A DNA stretch of 35,413 nt from UBA937 sp031549725 (GTDB taxonomy: Bacteria; Spirochaetota; Spirochaetia; Treponematales; Breznakiellaceae), in assembly GCA_031549725.1 (NCBI GenBank), contig JAVBPH010000085.1, positions 1 to 35,413 on the forward strand, written 5' to 3'. A program made the translations under genes and the position numbers. This document shows positions 24,285 to 32,617 of the stretch, piece after piece. Positions within the stretch are counted from its first letter, which is position 1. Each line of letters starts with the position of its first letter. The notes under the pieces were generated by a model. That model made no database searches and was not told where the DNA came from. It saw only the letters and a list, made by a program, of their open reading frames with translations.

Positions 24285-26285
24285 ATGAAACTTTTTAAAC
24301 CTCTTATTAGTATTCTTTTTGCAGTGGGTGTTTTTGCATTTGTTTCCTGTCAGAGTACAGGATCGCAGCAGAATTCCAATCTGCCCTCGGGGCTTTCCCA
24401 AAAGGCCCTGAATCTTGTTCAAAACGCAGTTTTTGAGGTGGTTGTTGAAAAACCGCAAAACGATTCTTTGACATATGATAAACCCCTTGACTGGGAGCTG
24501 GTGGATTACCGGGTCAGAAATGATAAATATTATTCCATTGGAACCGCCTTCGCCATTTCTTCCACAGAACTGGTCAGCGCTTTCCATGTGATTAATCTGG
24601 CATATCCCAGCATGTCCAATAGTAAATACTTTATCCGCGATTCCAAAGGACAGGTCACCGAGATTGACCAAATCATCAGTGCATCCAATGAACGGGATTT
24701 TGTTATTTTTACCGCAAAAAATAAAACCTTCAATTCCTATTTCCAGTTTGAAAAGAATTTCAATATCGGGGATCCTGTTTTCAGTATCGGGAATGCCCTG
24801 GGGGAAGGGATTGTTGTAAGGAATGGTCTCGTCCTTGGAACAGTACCGGAAGGTGAAGCCGGACGCTGGAATCTTCTGAAATCTTCCGCCGACGGAAACC
24901 CCGGCAACTCCGGGGGGCCCCTGGTTACCCCGGACGGAAAAGTCGTGGGGGTGGTTATTTCGCTGAGGGATAACATCCTTTATTCCACCCCCGCAGAGGT
25001 GGTCCTGGAGGTTCCCAAAAATACCCTGCAGTACCGGCTGCGGACCAGTTACGGTCATTTCATTTTACCCAACCGGCATACCACAACATACGAAACATCC
25101 CTGTCCCTGCCCAAGAATTACCATGAAGTGCAGACCTTTTTATCCAAAGATTACCAGGGGCCGTATGAAGGATATATGAAAAGCCTGTTTAACCAGGTCC
25201 CTGCGTACCTGACCAGCCCGAACAATTATCATATTTTTAACAGCATGATTGAATCCATCAATCCCGGTATTACCCTGCTGGATAAAAACGATGATCAATG
25301 GAAAATATATACTTTAAATTTTAAAGGTTATGCTATTCCGAACGACGGGTCTTTGCAGCACCTTAATTCGGACAACCAGTTTTCATTCATCAAACTGAAT
25401 AAGCCTATTGATGTTGCCGGAAAAGATGTAAATACCAATCCCAAATATTTAATGGATTACATTCTGAAATATTTAAGGATGGAAAGAAATCTGGGCGGTG
25501 AAAAATACCGGATTCTGTCTTTTGGTGAGCCCATGGAAATCAGAACCTATAAGGACATGTTGGGCCGGACATGGATAAATGCCCAGTGGCTTATCGGATA
25601 TGATGATTCGGTGCTGAATATGTACATTCTGCCCATGCCGAACGGTCCCGCGGCAATCTGGACAAACCAGCCCAGCGCACTCACCGAGATGTACGACTAT
25701 GATATTAAGATAATCTGTGATCATCTCCAGGCTTCCTATTTTGCCAACTTTGAAGACTGGGAAAGTTTCCTGGAGCTGAAGGAATATATTCCGGAAGTAC
25801 TGAAGGGTTTTTCCTTTGACTGGGATGAAAGTTCAAAGAAAATCAAATTGAGCAACAGTACCCTTTCCGTGGAAGCAGGTCCCGATGTATTTGACTGGGC
25901 AAAAACTTCGGAGCTGTTCATTGGTCCCGCATACTACACCCAGGATAACAAAATGGAATTCGGCATCCGGGAAATAATTTTCCGGCAGGACATTCAGGGG
26001 AAAAATTCCTGTGTCCTGGTAAAATACATCAAACCCGTCCCGGAGCTGGGAGCAAAACAGGCCGAAGCCTATGATGATATTGTGAAAGGAAAGTATCCCC
26101 TGGACGAGAAGGTGGTTATCACCCCCAAGGACAACGCAGGTTCCATCGGTGCCACTCTGAAAACGGAAACCGCCACCACGGGAATTCAGTATGCCCTGTA
26201 TCTGTACATGACTGACCCGGAAAATGAAGAAAACGTCCTCAATCGTTTTAAAGCATTGAAGTCCAATGTGAGGGTTGAGAGGTAA
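24285..26285 (+). CDS. Trypsin-like serine protease lipoprotein
   Basis: This is a 666-residue predicted lipoprotein; the signal ends in FVSC, with Cys22. Residues about 75-225 form a trypsin-2/DegP-like domain. The catalytic triad reads as His101 in SAFHVI, Asp138 in NERDFVIF and Ser209 in GNPGNSGGPLV. No PDZ domain is visible. The last ~430 residues are a beta-rich region that I do not recognise, so this is not a standard DegP/HtrA. It would act in the periplasm or on the surface in protein quality control or host-protein cleavage. The ATG has no ribosome binding site and lies 6 nt after a -10 box. It is a single-gene unit between cls and repeat A6. Confidence 0.85.
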   Translation: MKLFKPLISILFAVGVFAFVSCQSTGSQQNSNLPSGLSQKALNLVQNAVFEVVVEKPQNDSLTYDKPLDWELVDYRVRNDKYYSIGTAFAISSTELVSAFHVINLAYPSMSNSKYFIRDSKGQVTEIDQIISASNERDFVIFTAKNKTFNSYFQFEKNFNIGDPVFSIGNALGEGIVVRNGLVLGTVPEGEAGRWNLLKSSADGNPGNSGGPLVTPDGKVVGVVISLRDNILYSTPAEVVLEVPKNTLQYRLRTSYGHFILPNRHTTTYETSLSLPKNYHEVQTFLSKDYQGPYEGYMKSLFNQVPAYLTSPNNYHIFNSMIESINPGITLLDKNDDQWKIYTLNFKGYAIPNDGSLQHLNSDNQFSFIKLNKPIDVAGKDVNTNPKYLMDYILKYLRMERNLGGEKYRILSFGEPMEIRTYKDMLGRTWINAQWLIGYDDSVLNMYILPMPNGPAAIWTNQPSALTEMYDYDIKIICDHLQASYFANFEDWESFLELKEYIPEVLKGFSFDWDESSKKIKLSNSTLSVEAGPDVFDWAKTSELFIGPAYYTQDNKMEFGIREIIFRQDIQGKNSCVLVKYIKPVPELGAKQAEAYDDIVKGKYPLDEKVVITPKDNAGSIGATLKTETATTGIQYALYLYMTDPENEENVLNRFKALKSNVRVER

Positions 26286-26337
26286 AGGGAAACGCCTTCA
26301 GCGGAAGGTCGTATTTCCTAAGGAAGTACCAATATCA

Positions 26338-26514
26338 CAAACCTTCTGCACGCTTTCGCGTGCGAGGCAGAGCAGCAAGGTTTGTTGGTTCTGTAAGGAA
26401 TGGATGTTATGTGGGTTTAATACCCATACAATGTTCATTTACAAGATTTTAAGAACGCCCCGGAGCCTCCCACCCGGGAGCGTGCAGAAGGTATTACACC
26501 TACTTGCGAATAAA
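26338..26514 (+). repeat. Family A repeat, copy A6
   Basis: This copy has a left inverted hairpin GCACGC-TTTC-GCGTGC (26348-26363), the core TTGGTTCTGTAAGGAATGG, arm GTGGGTTTAATAC (26411-26423), a right hairpin block and distal arm GTATTACACCTAC (26491-26503; one mismatch and one wobble). It lacks the 63-bp module. It ends 30 nt before the acetyltransferase ATG. Confidence 0.82.
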
Positions 26515-26544
26515 CTGACAAACAGGGATTTGGAGAGGGCTATC

Positions 26545-27090
26545 ATGACAAACATCATAGAAACGGAACGAATGCTTCTCCGCCCTCTTACCCCCGCCGA
26601 TGCAGACACCGCCTATCATGGGTGGACAGGCGACCAGGAAGTGGCAAAATACGTCAGTTGGCTCCCCCACCATTCGATTGATGATGCAATTGAATGGCTG
26701 AAAGAGGTTGCGTGGAAATATGATGATAAGGGAAATATTCTTAAGAACGACAATTATATTTGGGGATTTGTGCTGAAAGAAACAAATGAATTGTTCGGTT
26801 CCGGAGGACTGATTTGGGAAGAAGCATGGCAATTATTCCAGGTTGGGTACAACATTATGAAAACGCATTGGAATTACGGCTATACGACCGAAGCGATGAA
26901 AGCAATTCTTAATTATGCCGCCGTAAACTTTGGCATAAGAAAAGTCGCCGGCGGTCACGCAAAAGAAAACCTTTCATCCGCTAAGGTGCTTGAAAAACTG
27001 GGGTTCGTTTATGACAGAGATGATATTACACCCCATGTTGATGGTATTCGTTTCTTTGATAGCCGGGAGTATTTATTAGAGTTGAAATAA
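26545..27090 (+). CDS. GNAT-family N-acetyltransferase (RimJ/RimL type)
   Basis: This is a 181-residue GNAT protein. It starts with the family-typical ETERMLLRPLTPADADTAY, then shows WGFVLKETNELFGSGGLIW (beta4) and the acetyl-CoA loop region YNIMKTHWNYGYTTEAMKAI, where the usual R-G-x-G is replaced by WNYGYTTEA. The segment GHAKENLSSAKVLEKLGF matches the C-terminal acetyl-CoA contact. It acetylates an amine in the cytoplasm; ribosomal proteins or small molecules are the usual substrates of the branch. The start at 26545 has GGAGAGG 6 nt upstream; the frame is open further upstream only because it runs through repeat A6. It is convergent with clpB. Confidence 0.87.
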   Translation: MTNIIETERMLLRPLTPADADTAYHGWTGDQEVAKYVSWLPHHSIDDAIEWLKEVAWKYDDKGNILKNDNYIWGFVLKETNELFGSGGLIWEEAWQLFQVGYNIMKTHWNYGYTTEAMKAILNYAAVNFGIRKVAGGHAKENLSSAKVLEKLGFVYDRDDITPHVDGIRFFDSREYLLELK

Positions 27091-27095
27091 CAAAT

Positions 27096-27131
27096 GGGCA
27101 CTTCTAAAAACTTCAGTTTTTAGAAGTGTCC
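27096..27131. terminator. Bidirectional hairpin C2 between convergent genes
   Basis: GGGCACTTCTAAAAACT (27096-27112) pairs with AGTTTTTAGAAGTGTCC (27115-27131) over 17 bp with one wobble and a 2-nt loop. It separates the GNAT and clpB 3' ends, which fits a shared terminator, although no T tract follows. The stem sequence resembles hairpin C1 at 7114. Confidence 0.65.
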
Positions 27132-27141
27132 AAATTTCAAT

Positions 27142-29739
27142 TTATTCTGCAGTTTTTTTTGCCGCCGCCTTTTTGAAGGTAAGCCCTTCTTCTCCCTTGT
27201 CCGCCGAAACCATATCCCCTTCCTTGATTTTTCCGGAAATAATCGCCTTGGCCAGGGGATTCTCCAGTTCGGACTGGATGGTCCTCTTCAATGGTCTGGC
27301 CCCGAACATGGGATCATAACCGTGCTCTGCCAGGAATGATTTAGCCTTTTCGGAAACCGTAATATGGATCTTACGGTCCTCCAGACGTTTTGCCAGGTGG
27401 GTAAGCTGGATATCAACAATCTTGCCGATATCTTTTTTACTCAGCCGGTTAAAGATAACTGTTTCATCAATCCGGTTAAGGAATTCCGGCCGGAAACTCT
27501 GTTTCAGAATTTCCATCAGGGCATCCCGGATATCCTCCTGGTTTTTTGCTTCCAGGATCAGGTCCGATCCCAGGTTGCTGGTCATGATGATGATCACATT
27601 CTTGAAATCCACCACCCTTCCCTGTCCGTCGGTAAGACGTCCATCATCCAGGATCTGGAGGAATACGTTGAACACCTCCGGATGGGCCTTCTCAATTTCA
27701 TCAAACAGGACCACACTGTAGGGCCGCCGTCTTACCGCTTCGGTCAGTTGGCCGCCTTCCTCATATCCTACGTATCCCGGAGGTGCCCCGATAAGCCGGC
27801 TCACGGAATGCTTCTCTCCGTATTCACTCATATCAATCCGGGTGAGGGCCTTTTCGTCGTTAAAAAGAAAATCCGCCAGGGTTTTCGCCAGTTCTGTTTT
27901 TCCTACACCGGTGGGCCCCAGGAAGAGGAACGATCCCAGGGGACGGGATGCATCGGAAAGCCCCGCCTTGTTCCTGCGGATAGCATCCGCCACGGCTTCC
28001 ACCGCGGCTTCCTGGCCAACCACCCGCTGTTCCAGGACCTTTTCCAGGTCAAGGTATTTCTGCAGTTCCCCGGAAAGCATTTTGGATACGGGGATACCCG
28101 TCCAGGTGGATACAACCTGGGCAATATCTTCTTCACTAACCTCCTCCCGGAGCAGGGAGGTATCACCCCGCTTTGTTTCCATCTGGTCCGAAAGGGCCGC
28201 CAGTTTTTTCTGCGCCTCCGGGATAAGACCGTGTTTTACCTCGGCGGCCTTGCTTAAATTACCTTCCCGTTCGTACCGGGTTTCATCAATTTTAAGTTCT
28301 TCAATCTTCTGTTTTAACTGGCGGATTTCCTGGATATCCTTTTTTTCGCTTTCCCAGCGGGCGCTCATGGCATTGCGCTCTTCGGTTAAATCCGCAATTT
28401 CCTTTTCCAGTTTTCCCAGCCGTTCCTTGGATGCGGGATCTTCCTCCCGCTGGAGGGCCTGGCGTTCTATGGAAAGCTGCAGCAGCTTCCTTTCCAGTTT
28501 ATCCAGCTCGGTGGGTCGGCTGTCCAGTTCCATTTTCAGACGGCTGGCAGCTTCATCCACCAGGTCGATGGCCTTGTCCGGCAAAAACCGGCTGGTGATA
28601 TACCGGTCCGAAAGGGTGGCCGCCGCCACCAGGGCTTCATCTTTTATACGTACCCCATGGTGAACTTCATAGCGTTCCTTAAGTCCCCGGAGGATGGCAA
28701 TGGTATCCGGTACCGAGGGTTCTGCCACGTATACCTGTTGGAAACGCCGTTCCAGGGCGGCATCCTTTTCAATATATTTGCGGTACTCATCCAAAGTAGT
28801 AGCCCCAATACACCGGAGTTCCCCCCGGGAAAGGGCGGGCTTCAGCAGATTCGATGCATCCGTGGCGCCCTCCGCAGCCCCGGCTCCCACCAGGGTATGG
28901 AGTTCATCGATAAAAAGGATGATCTTCCCGTCGGATGACTGGACTTCGTGGATCACCGCCTTGAGCCTTTCTTCAAATTCTCCCCGGAATTTTGCTCCCG
29001 CCACCAGGGCACCCATATCCAGGGCAAGTATCTTCTTTCCCTGCAGCCCCTCCGGAACATCGCCGGCTACAATACGGCGGGCCAGACCTTCGGCAATTGC
29101 GGTTTTTCCCACCCCCGGTTCCCCGATCAGGACAGGGTTATTCTTGGTCCGTCTGGAAAGCACCTGCATAACCCGGCGGATTTCCTCATCCCGGCCAATC
29201 ACCGGGTCCAGTTTTTCCTGCCGGGCAAGGGCAGTCAGGTCACGGCAGTATTTATCCAGCACCTGGTATTTTTCCTCCGGGTTCTGGTCGGTCACCCGGG
29301 TATTGCCCCGGACGGCTTTCAACGAACTGAGGATAGCATTTTTAGTTATTCCGCTTTTCTTGAGAATTTGTGCGGCCTTGCCTTCCGATCCGGCAATGGC
29401 CAGGAGAATATGTTCGGTTGAAATATATTCATCCTTCAGGGTACTGGCCTCGCCTTCAGCCTTGGCAAGCACCTTTGATGTGGCGGGGGAAAAATATAAT
29501 TGGGCCGCTTCCCCGTAGATCTTTGGCTGGGATGCAATCAGCATCTGCACTTCCTGGGCAATAGCCCGGGGATCCCCCCCAATCCGTTCAATAATAGGGG
29601 AAACAATTCCGTCATCCTGGTTCAGAAGAGCAAGAAGCAGATGCTCGACCTCCACCTGGGGATGGTCATTTTTCTGGGCTATCACCGTGGCTTCGCTGAT
29701 AGCTTCCTGAGCTTTTATAGTAAATTTTTCGTAATCCAT
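27142..29739 (-). CDS. clpB: ClpB disaggregase (Hsp100 AAA+ chaperone)
   Basis: This is an 865-residue protein, the normal length for ClpB. The N-domain (1-145) is followed by AAA-1 with Walker A GEPGVGKTAI (about residues 206-215) and Walker B ILFIDELHTLVGAG, the coiled-coil middle domain (about 400-530, rich in Glu, Lys and Arg) and AAA-2 with GPTGVGKTELAKTL and VVLFDEIEKAHPEV. The C-terminal domain ends in KKAAAKKTAE. It resolubilises aggregated proteins together with DnaK. No CIRCE element is visible upstream. The start is clear from homology (MDYEKFTIKAQEAI), yet there is no Shine-Dalgarno sequence, and a -10 box ends 6 nt before the ATG. It is a single-gene unit. Confidence 0.97.
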   Translation of the reverse strand: MDYEKFTIKAQEAISEATVIAQKNDHPQVEVEHLLLALLNQDDGIVSPIIERIGGDPRAIAQEVQMLIASQPKIYGEAAQLYFSPATSKVLAKAEGEASTLKDEYISTEHILLAIAGSEGKAAQILKKSGITKNAILSSLKAVRGNTRVTDQNPEEKYQVLDKYCRDLTALARQEKLDPVIGRDEEIRRVMQVLSRRTKNNPVLIGEPGVGKTAIAEGLARRIVAGDVPEGLQGKKILALDMGALVAGAKFRGEFEERLKAVIHEVQSSDGKIILFIDELHTLVGAGAAEGATDASNLLKPALSRGELRCIGATTLDEYRKYIEKDAALERRFQQVYVAEPSVPDTIAILRGLKERYEVHHGVRIKDEALVAAATLSDRYITSRFLPDKAIDLVDEAASRLKMELDSRPTELDKLERKLLQLSIERQALQREEDPASKERLGKLEKEIADLTEERNAMSARWESEKKDIQEIRQLKQKIEELKIDETRYEREGNLSKAAEVKHGLIPEAQKKLAALSDQMETKRGDTSLLREEVSEEDIAQVVSTWTGIPVSKMLSGELQKYLDLEKVLEQRVVGQEAAVEAVADAIRRNKAGLSDASRPLGSFLFLGPTGVGKTELAKTLADFLFNDEKALTRIDMSEYGEKHSVSRLIGAPPGYVGYEEGGQLTEAVRRRPYSVVLFDEIEKAHPEVFNVFLQILDDGRLTDGQGRVVDFKNVIIIMTSNLGSDLILEAKNQEDIRDALMEILKQSFRPEFLNRIDETVIFNRLSKKDIGKIVDIQLTHLAKRLEDRKIHITVSEKAKSFLAEHGYDPMFGARPLKRTIQSELENPLAKAIISGKIKEGDMVSADKGEEGLTFKKAAAKKTAE

Positions 29740-29745
29740 ATATTA

Positions 29746-29774
29746 AAGATAAAATTCAGACTACATTAAATCAA
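29746..29774 (-). promoter_or_regulatory. clpB promoter predicting a leaderless mRNA
   Basis: On the minus strand, TTGATT (29774-29769) and TATCTT (29751-29746) are spaced by 17 bp. The ATG starts at 29739, 6 nt after the -10 box, so the transcript should start at the first codon. This is the same geometry as at 24250-24285. Confidence 0.6.
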
Positions 29775-29818
29775 GACTAAATAGAAAGAAAGTTTAGCCC
29801 CTTGAGGAAGGGGTTCCC

Positions 29819-30160
29819 GGTGGTTGAGGCTCTCGAAACTATCTGCAAAGGAAAGGCTTCCCGCCACGGGGCCCTTCGAGAGCCTCAGGGACCGGGAGAT
29901 TCCCCGGTGGTTGAGGCTCTGGAAACCACCTGCGGAGGAAAGGCTTTCCGCCACAGGCCCTTCGAGGGCCTCAGGGACCGGGAGATTCCCCGGGGGTTGA
30001 GGCTCTCGAAACCACCTGCGGAGGAAAGGCTTTCCCGTCACGGGGCCCTTCGAGAGCCTCAGGGACCGGGAGATTCCCCGGTGGTTGAGGCTCTCGAAAC
30101 CACCTGCGGAGGAAAGGCTTTCCCGCCACAGGCCCTTCGAGAGCCTCAGGGGCCGGGATT
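29819..30160. repeat. Family B tandem array B2
   Basis: Four units begin at about 29819, 29906, 29992 and 30080 (86-88 bp period). Each contains GGTGGTTGAGGCTCTCGAAACC, a short spacer with GGAGGAAAGGCTTTC, and GCCCTTCGAGAGCCTCAGGG. GAGGCTCTCGAA and TTCGAGAGCCTC in one unit are complementary, and GGTGGTT can instead pair with AACCACC, so two alternative hairpins compete. The array is the reverse complement of B1 at 12225. It lies between the clpB start and the diguanylate cyclase stop. Confidence 0.78.
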
Positions 30161-30164
30161 TTTC

Positions 30165-31262
30165 CTAAAGCACGCCCTTTACTATACGTTTATTTACATA
30201 CATCCGCCGGTCGGCCTCATCTATCATTGCCTCGACCTTTCCGGTTAAAACCGGACCCACCACATAACCCACGGCAAAGCTGATCCGTTCAAGCTTATTG
30301 GTCCTCATGGAGTTGTACTCGGTTACCTGGGTATCCACCGAGGTAAGATACGCTTCTACCTGGGATTCATTGCTGTTTTCAAATATCGCAAGGAATTCAT
30401 CGCCCCCGTAACGGCAGACAAAATTTGTCTCCCCCGCGGATTTTTTCAGGATATCCGCAAAGGAAATGATAAGTTTATCCCCTCCCTGGTGGCCGAGGAA
30501 ATCATTTGTCAGTTTCAGATTGTTCATGTCAAACATCAGGGCGGCAATGCTGGTTTCGGGGGCTATATTCTGCAGATGGGCAATCTGTCTTTCACAGCTT
30601 GCCCGGTTAGCCAGGCTGGTAAGGGTATCCACGTAGGCGATTTTTCCCAGCGCATCCGCCCGTTTTTTTATGGTGATGCTCCTGATGTAAGATAAAAGAA
30701 TGACCAGAATCAATACAATAAATATGGAGTTAATAGCTATAAAGAGGGTGTTTATCCTGTTTACCCTGTTCTCCGAATATGCCTCCGCTGAAAAAACCGT
30801 TTCATTAACCAAATTGAAGTAATCCTGACTGGAATCAAACATCTCAATAGGGTCGGCCCCTTCCCGGACTAAGAAGATATGGCCTTTAAGGATATTCCAA
30901 TGTTCCTTTACCTGGTTCATATTTGCCAGGTATGTTTTATCGGGCAGGACGGTCAGATTTTCCGTCCCAACCCCGGTGAGCAGTTCATTAATGATTCCAT
31001 CCAGCCGGGCCAGAAGTTTATCATCCGGATACCATTCGGATTTTCCGGAAAAACCCGGGTCCTGCTGGGTCAGGTACCAGCCCATCAATTCTTCCTTGAT
31101 CAACTTTTGGGTTGCCCCCCGGACGATCCCCACATAGTTCACCACCCGGGCATTTCCCTGGAGCAGCCTGATCGAAGACATGGAGAGATAACTGATAAAT
31201 AAGATCAGCCCGATAAGTATGACACCAAAAAGGTATTCTTTTTTCTGCAGCAACTTCTTCAT
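30165..31262 (-). CDS. Membrane diguanylate cyclase (GGDEF)
   Basis: This is a 365-residue protein with a transmembrane segment at about residues 10-30, an external four-helix-like sensor region (about 33-165) that begins VVNYVGIVRGATQKLIKEEL, a second transmembrane segment (about 173-195) and a GGDEF domain (about 210-365) with the active site RYGGDEF. It makes cyclic di-GMP from two GTP. The residues that would form the RxxD inhibitory site read G-E-T-N, so product inhibition is not expected. The ATG at 31262 overlaps the kinase stop as ATGA, with GGAGG 7 nt upstream; the extra in-frame ATG at 31268 is too close to it. The two genes are translationally coupled. Confidence 0.9.
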   Translation of the reverse strand: MKKLLQKKEYLFGVILIGLILFISYLSMSSIRLLQGNARVVNYVGIVRGATQKLIKEELMGWYLTQQDPGFSGKSEWYPDDKLLARLDGIINELLTGVGTENLTVLPDKTYLANMNQVKEHWNILKGHIFLVREGADPIEMFDSSQDYFNLVNETVFSAEAYSENRVNRINTLFIAINSIFIVLILVILLSYIRSITIKKRADALGKIAYVDTLTSLANRASCERQIAHLQNIAPETSIAALMFDMNNLKLTNDFLGHQGGDKLIISFADILKKSAGETNFVCRYGGDEFLAIFENSNESQVEAYLTSVDTQVTEYNSMRTNKLERISFAVGYVVGPVLTGKVEAMIDEADRRMYVNKRIVKGVL

Positions 31263-32617
31263 AACCATTCCTCCAACCCATTAATCAACTGTTCCATTTC
31301 TACCGGTTTAGTAATGTATCCGTTCATCCCCGATTCGTAAGCCCGGTCAATATCTTCTTTAAAAACATTTGCCGACATGGAGATTATTTTTACTGTTTTT
31401 GAATCCGATCTGCAGCAGTTCCGGATCTCCATGGTGGAAGAACACCCGTCCATGACGGGCATCTGCATATCCATGAAAATGAGATCGTAATAACCGATGT
31501 CAGATTTTTCAAATAAGTCCAGGGCTGCTTTTCCGTTTTCAGCACATTCAATCTGGAGCCCGATGTTATCCAGCAGGGTAACAATTATTTCCCGGTTTAT
31601 TTCAATATCGTCCACCACCAAAATCCGTTTGCCGTTGAAATAATGACCTGTTTTGATATGTTCTTTTTCCGGGACATTTATCTTCGCATCCTTCTGAGCC
31701 TGTACCCGGATGGTAAAGCTGAAGGTGGATCCCTCCCCGGGTTTTGTATCCAGTTCGAATTCACCGCCCATGATAATTACCAGGCTGTTTGAAATTGCCA
31801 GGCCGAGGCCGGTCCCGCCGTAAATCCGGTTTATCCCCGCATTGGCCTGGGCAAAGGGGGTGAACAGTTTTTTTGCCTCCTGGGGATCAATGCCAATTCC
31901 GGTGTCGCTGACTGTAAACTGGTAAATACTTTCGCCCTGGTTGTGAACCATTTCCTCAGCTTTAAGAACCACCGATCCCCCTTTGGGGGTAAATTTTAAG
32001 GCATTTGAAAGAAGATTGATAAGCACCTGGTTAAGCCGCAGGGAATCCGCAATAATCCCATCGTGTTCTATATCTGCCAGGTAAACCCGCAGGTTTATCT
32101 TTCTTTGCAGGGCATCCGCTTTGAACATTTCATAAACAAAATCCATATTCCTGGAAAGGGAAAACAGCTTATTATTGAAAACCAGCTTACCCGATTCTAT
32201 TTTAGAAAAATCGAGAATATCATTGATAATCCCCAGAAGATGTTTTGAATTGCATTCAATTTTTTCCATGCAGTCGTTCATGGTGTTGGGGTTCGTTGAA
32301 TTCCGGGCAATCTGGGCCATCCCAATTATGGCATTCATGGGGGTGCGGATTTCATGGCTCATCTGGGACAAAAAATCGCTTTTTGCTTTTGCGGCGGACT
32401 TGGCAAGTTCAACCTGATGGACCATGTCCGCGGTCCGTTTATCTATATCAATAGTAAGTATCTTTTCGATATGGGCATGCTTTCTGTAAAGAAAGAAAAA
32501 CAGGAAAGCTGCTGCTGCCAGTATCACAGTAACCATAAAAAAAAGGCTGATACTTATGTATCCGTTATAATATATTTCATTAAACACAGCACTTACCCCG
32601 CCTCTCCTGCGGTACAT
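31259..32617 (-). CDS. Hybrid histidine kinase with C-terminal receiver domain
   Basis: This is a 452-residue kinase with one membrane helix (about residues 22-45), no periplasmic sensor domain, then a short coiled coil, HisKA with phosphorylatable His88 in SQMSHEIRTPMNAI, an HATPase_c with N-box LINLLSNALKFTP and G-box VSDTGIGID, and a receiver domain with Asp383 in FMDMQMPVMDG and a C-terminal Lys in ITKPVEM. The in-frame stop at 32642-32644 shows that the N-terminus is not much longer. No good ribosome binding site precedes ATG 32617; a GTG at 32587 with a GGCGGGG 8 nt upstream is an alternative. It lacks its own sensor and is coupled to the sensor-bearing cyclase next to it. Confidence 0.9.
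   Translation of the reverse strand: MYRRRGGVSAVFNEIYYNGYISISLFFMVTVILAAAAFLFFFLYRKHAHIEKILTIDIDKRTADMVHQVELAKSAAKAKSDFLSQMSHEIRTPMNAIIGMAQIARNSTNPNTMNDCMEKIECNSKHLLGIINDILDFSKIESGKLVFNNKLFSLSRNMDFVYEMFKADALQRKINLRVYLADIEHDGIIADSLRLNQVLINLLSNALKFTPKGGSVVLKAEEMVHNQGESIYQFTVSDTGIGIDPQEAKKLFTPFAQANAGINRIYGGTGLGLAISNSLVIIMGGEFELDTKPGEGSTFSFTIRVQAQKDAKINVPEKEHIKTGHYFNGKRILVVDDIEINREIIVTLLDNIGLQIECAENGKAALDLFEKSDIGYYDLIFMDMQMPVMDGCSSTMEIRNCCRSDSKTVKIISMSANVFKEDIDRAYESGMNGYITKPVEMEQLINGLEEWL

Noticed and set aside
26275..26544. N-terminal extension of the GNAT protein by 90 codons
   Set aside because: The extension is translated repeat A6. The ATG at 26545 has a good ribosome binding site and the family-typical start.
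27364..29518. Several long plus-strand open frames opposite clpB
   Set aside because: All are antisense shadows of the clpB coding sequence with no supporting motifs or ribosome binding sites.
29802..30248. Plus-strand open frame of 148 codons with repeated VVEALETTCGGKAF-like units
   Set aside because: It is the translated family B array; unit lengths vary between 86 and 88 bp, so the frame is not maintained from unit to unit.
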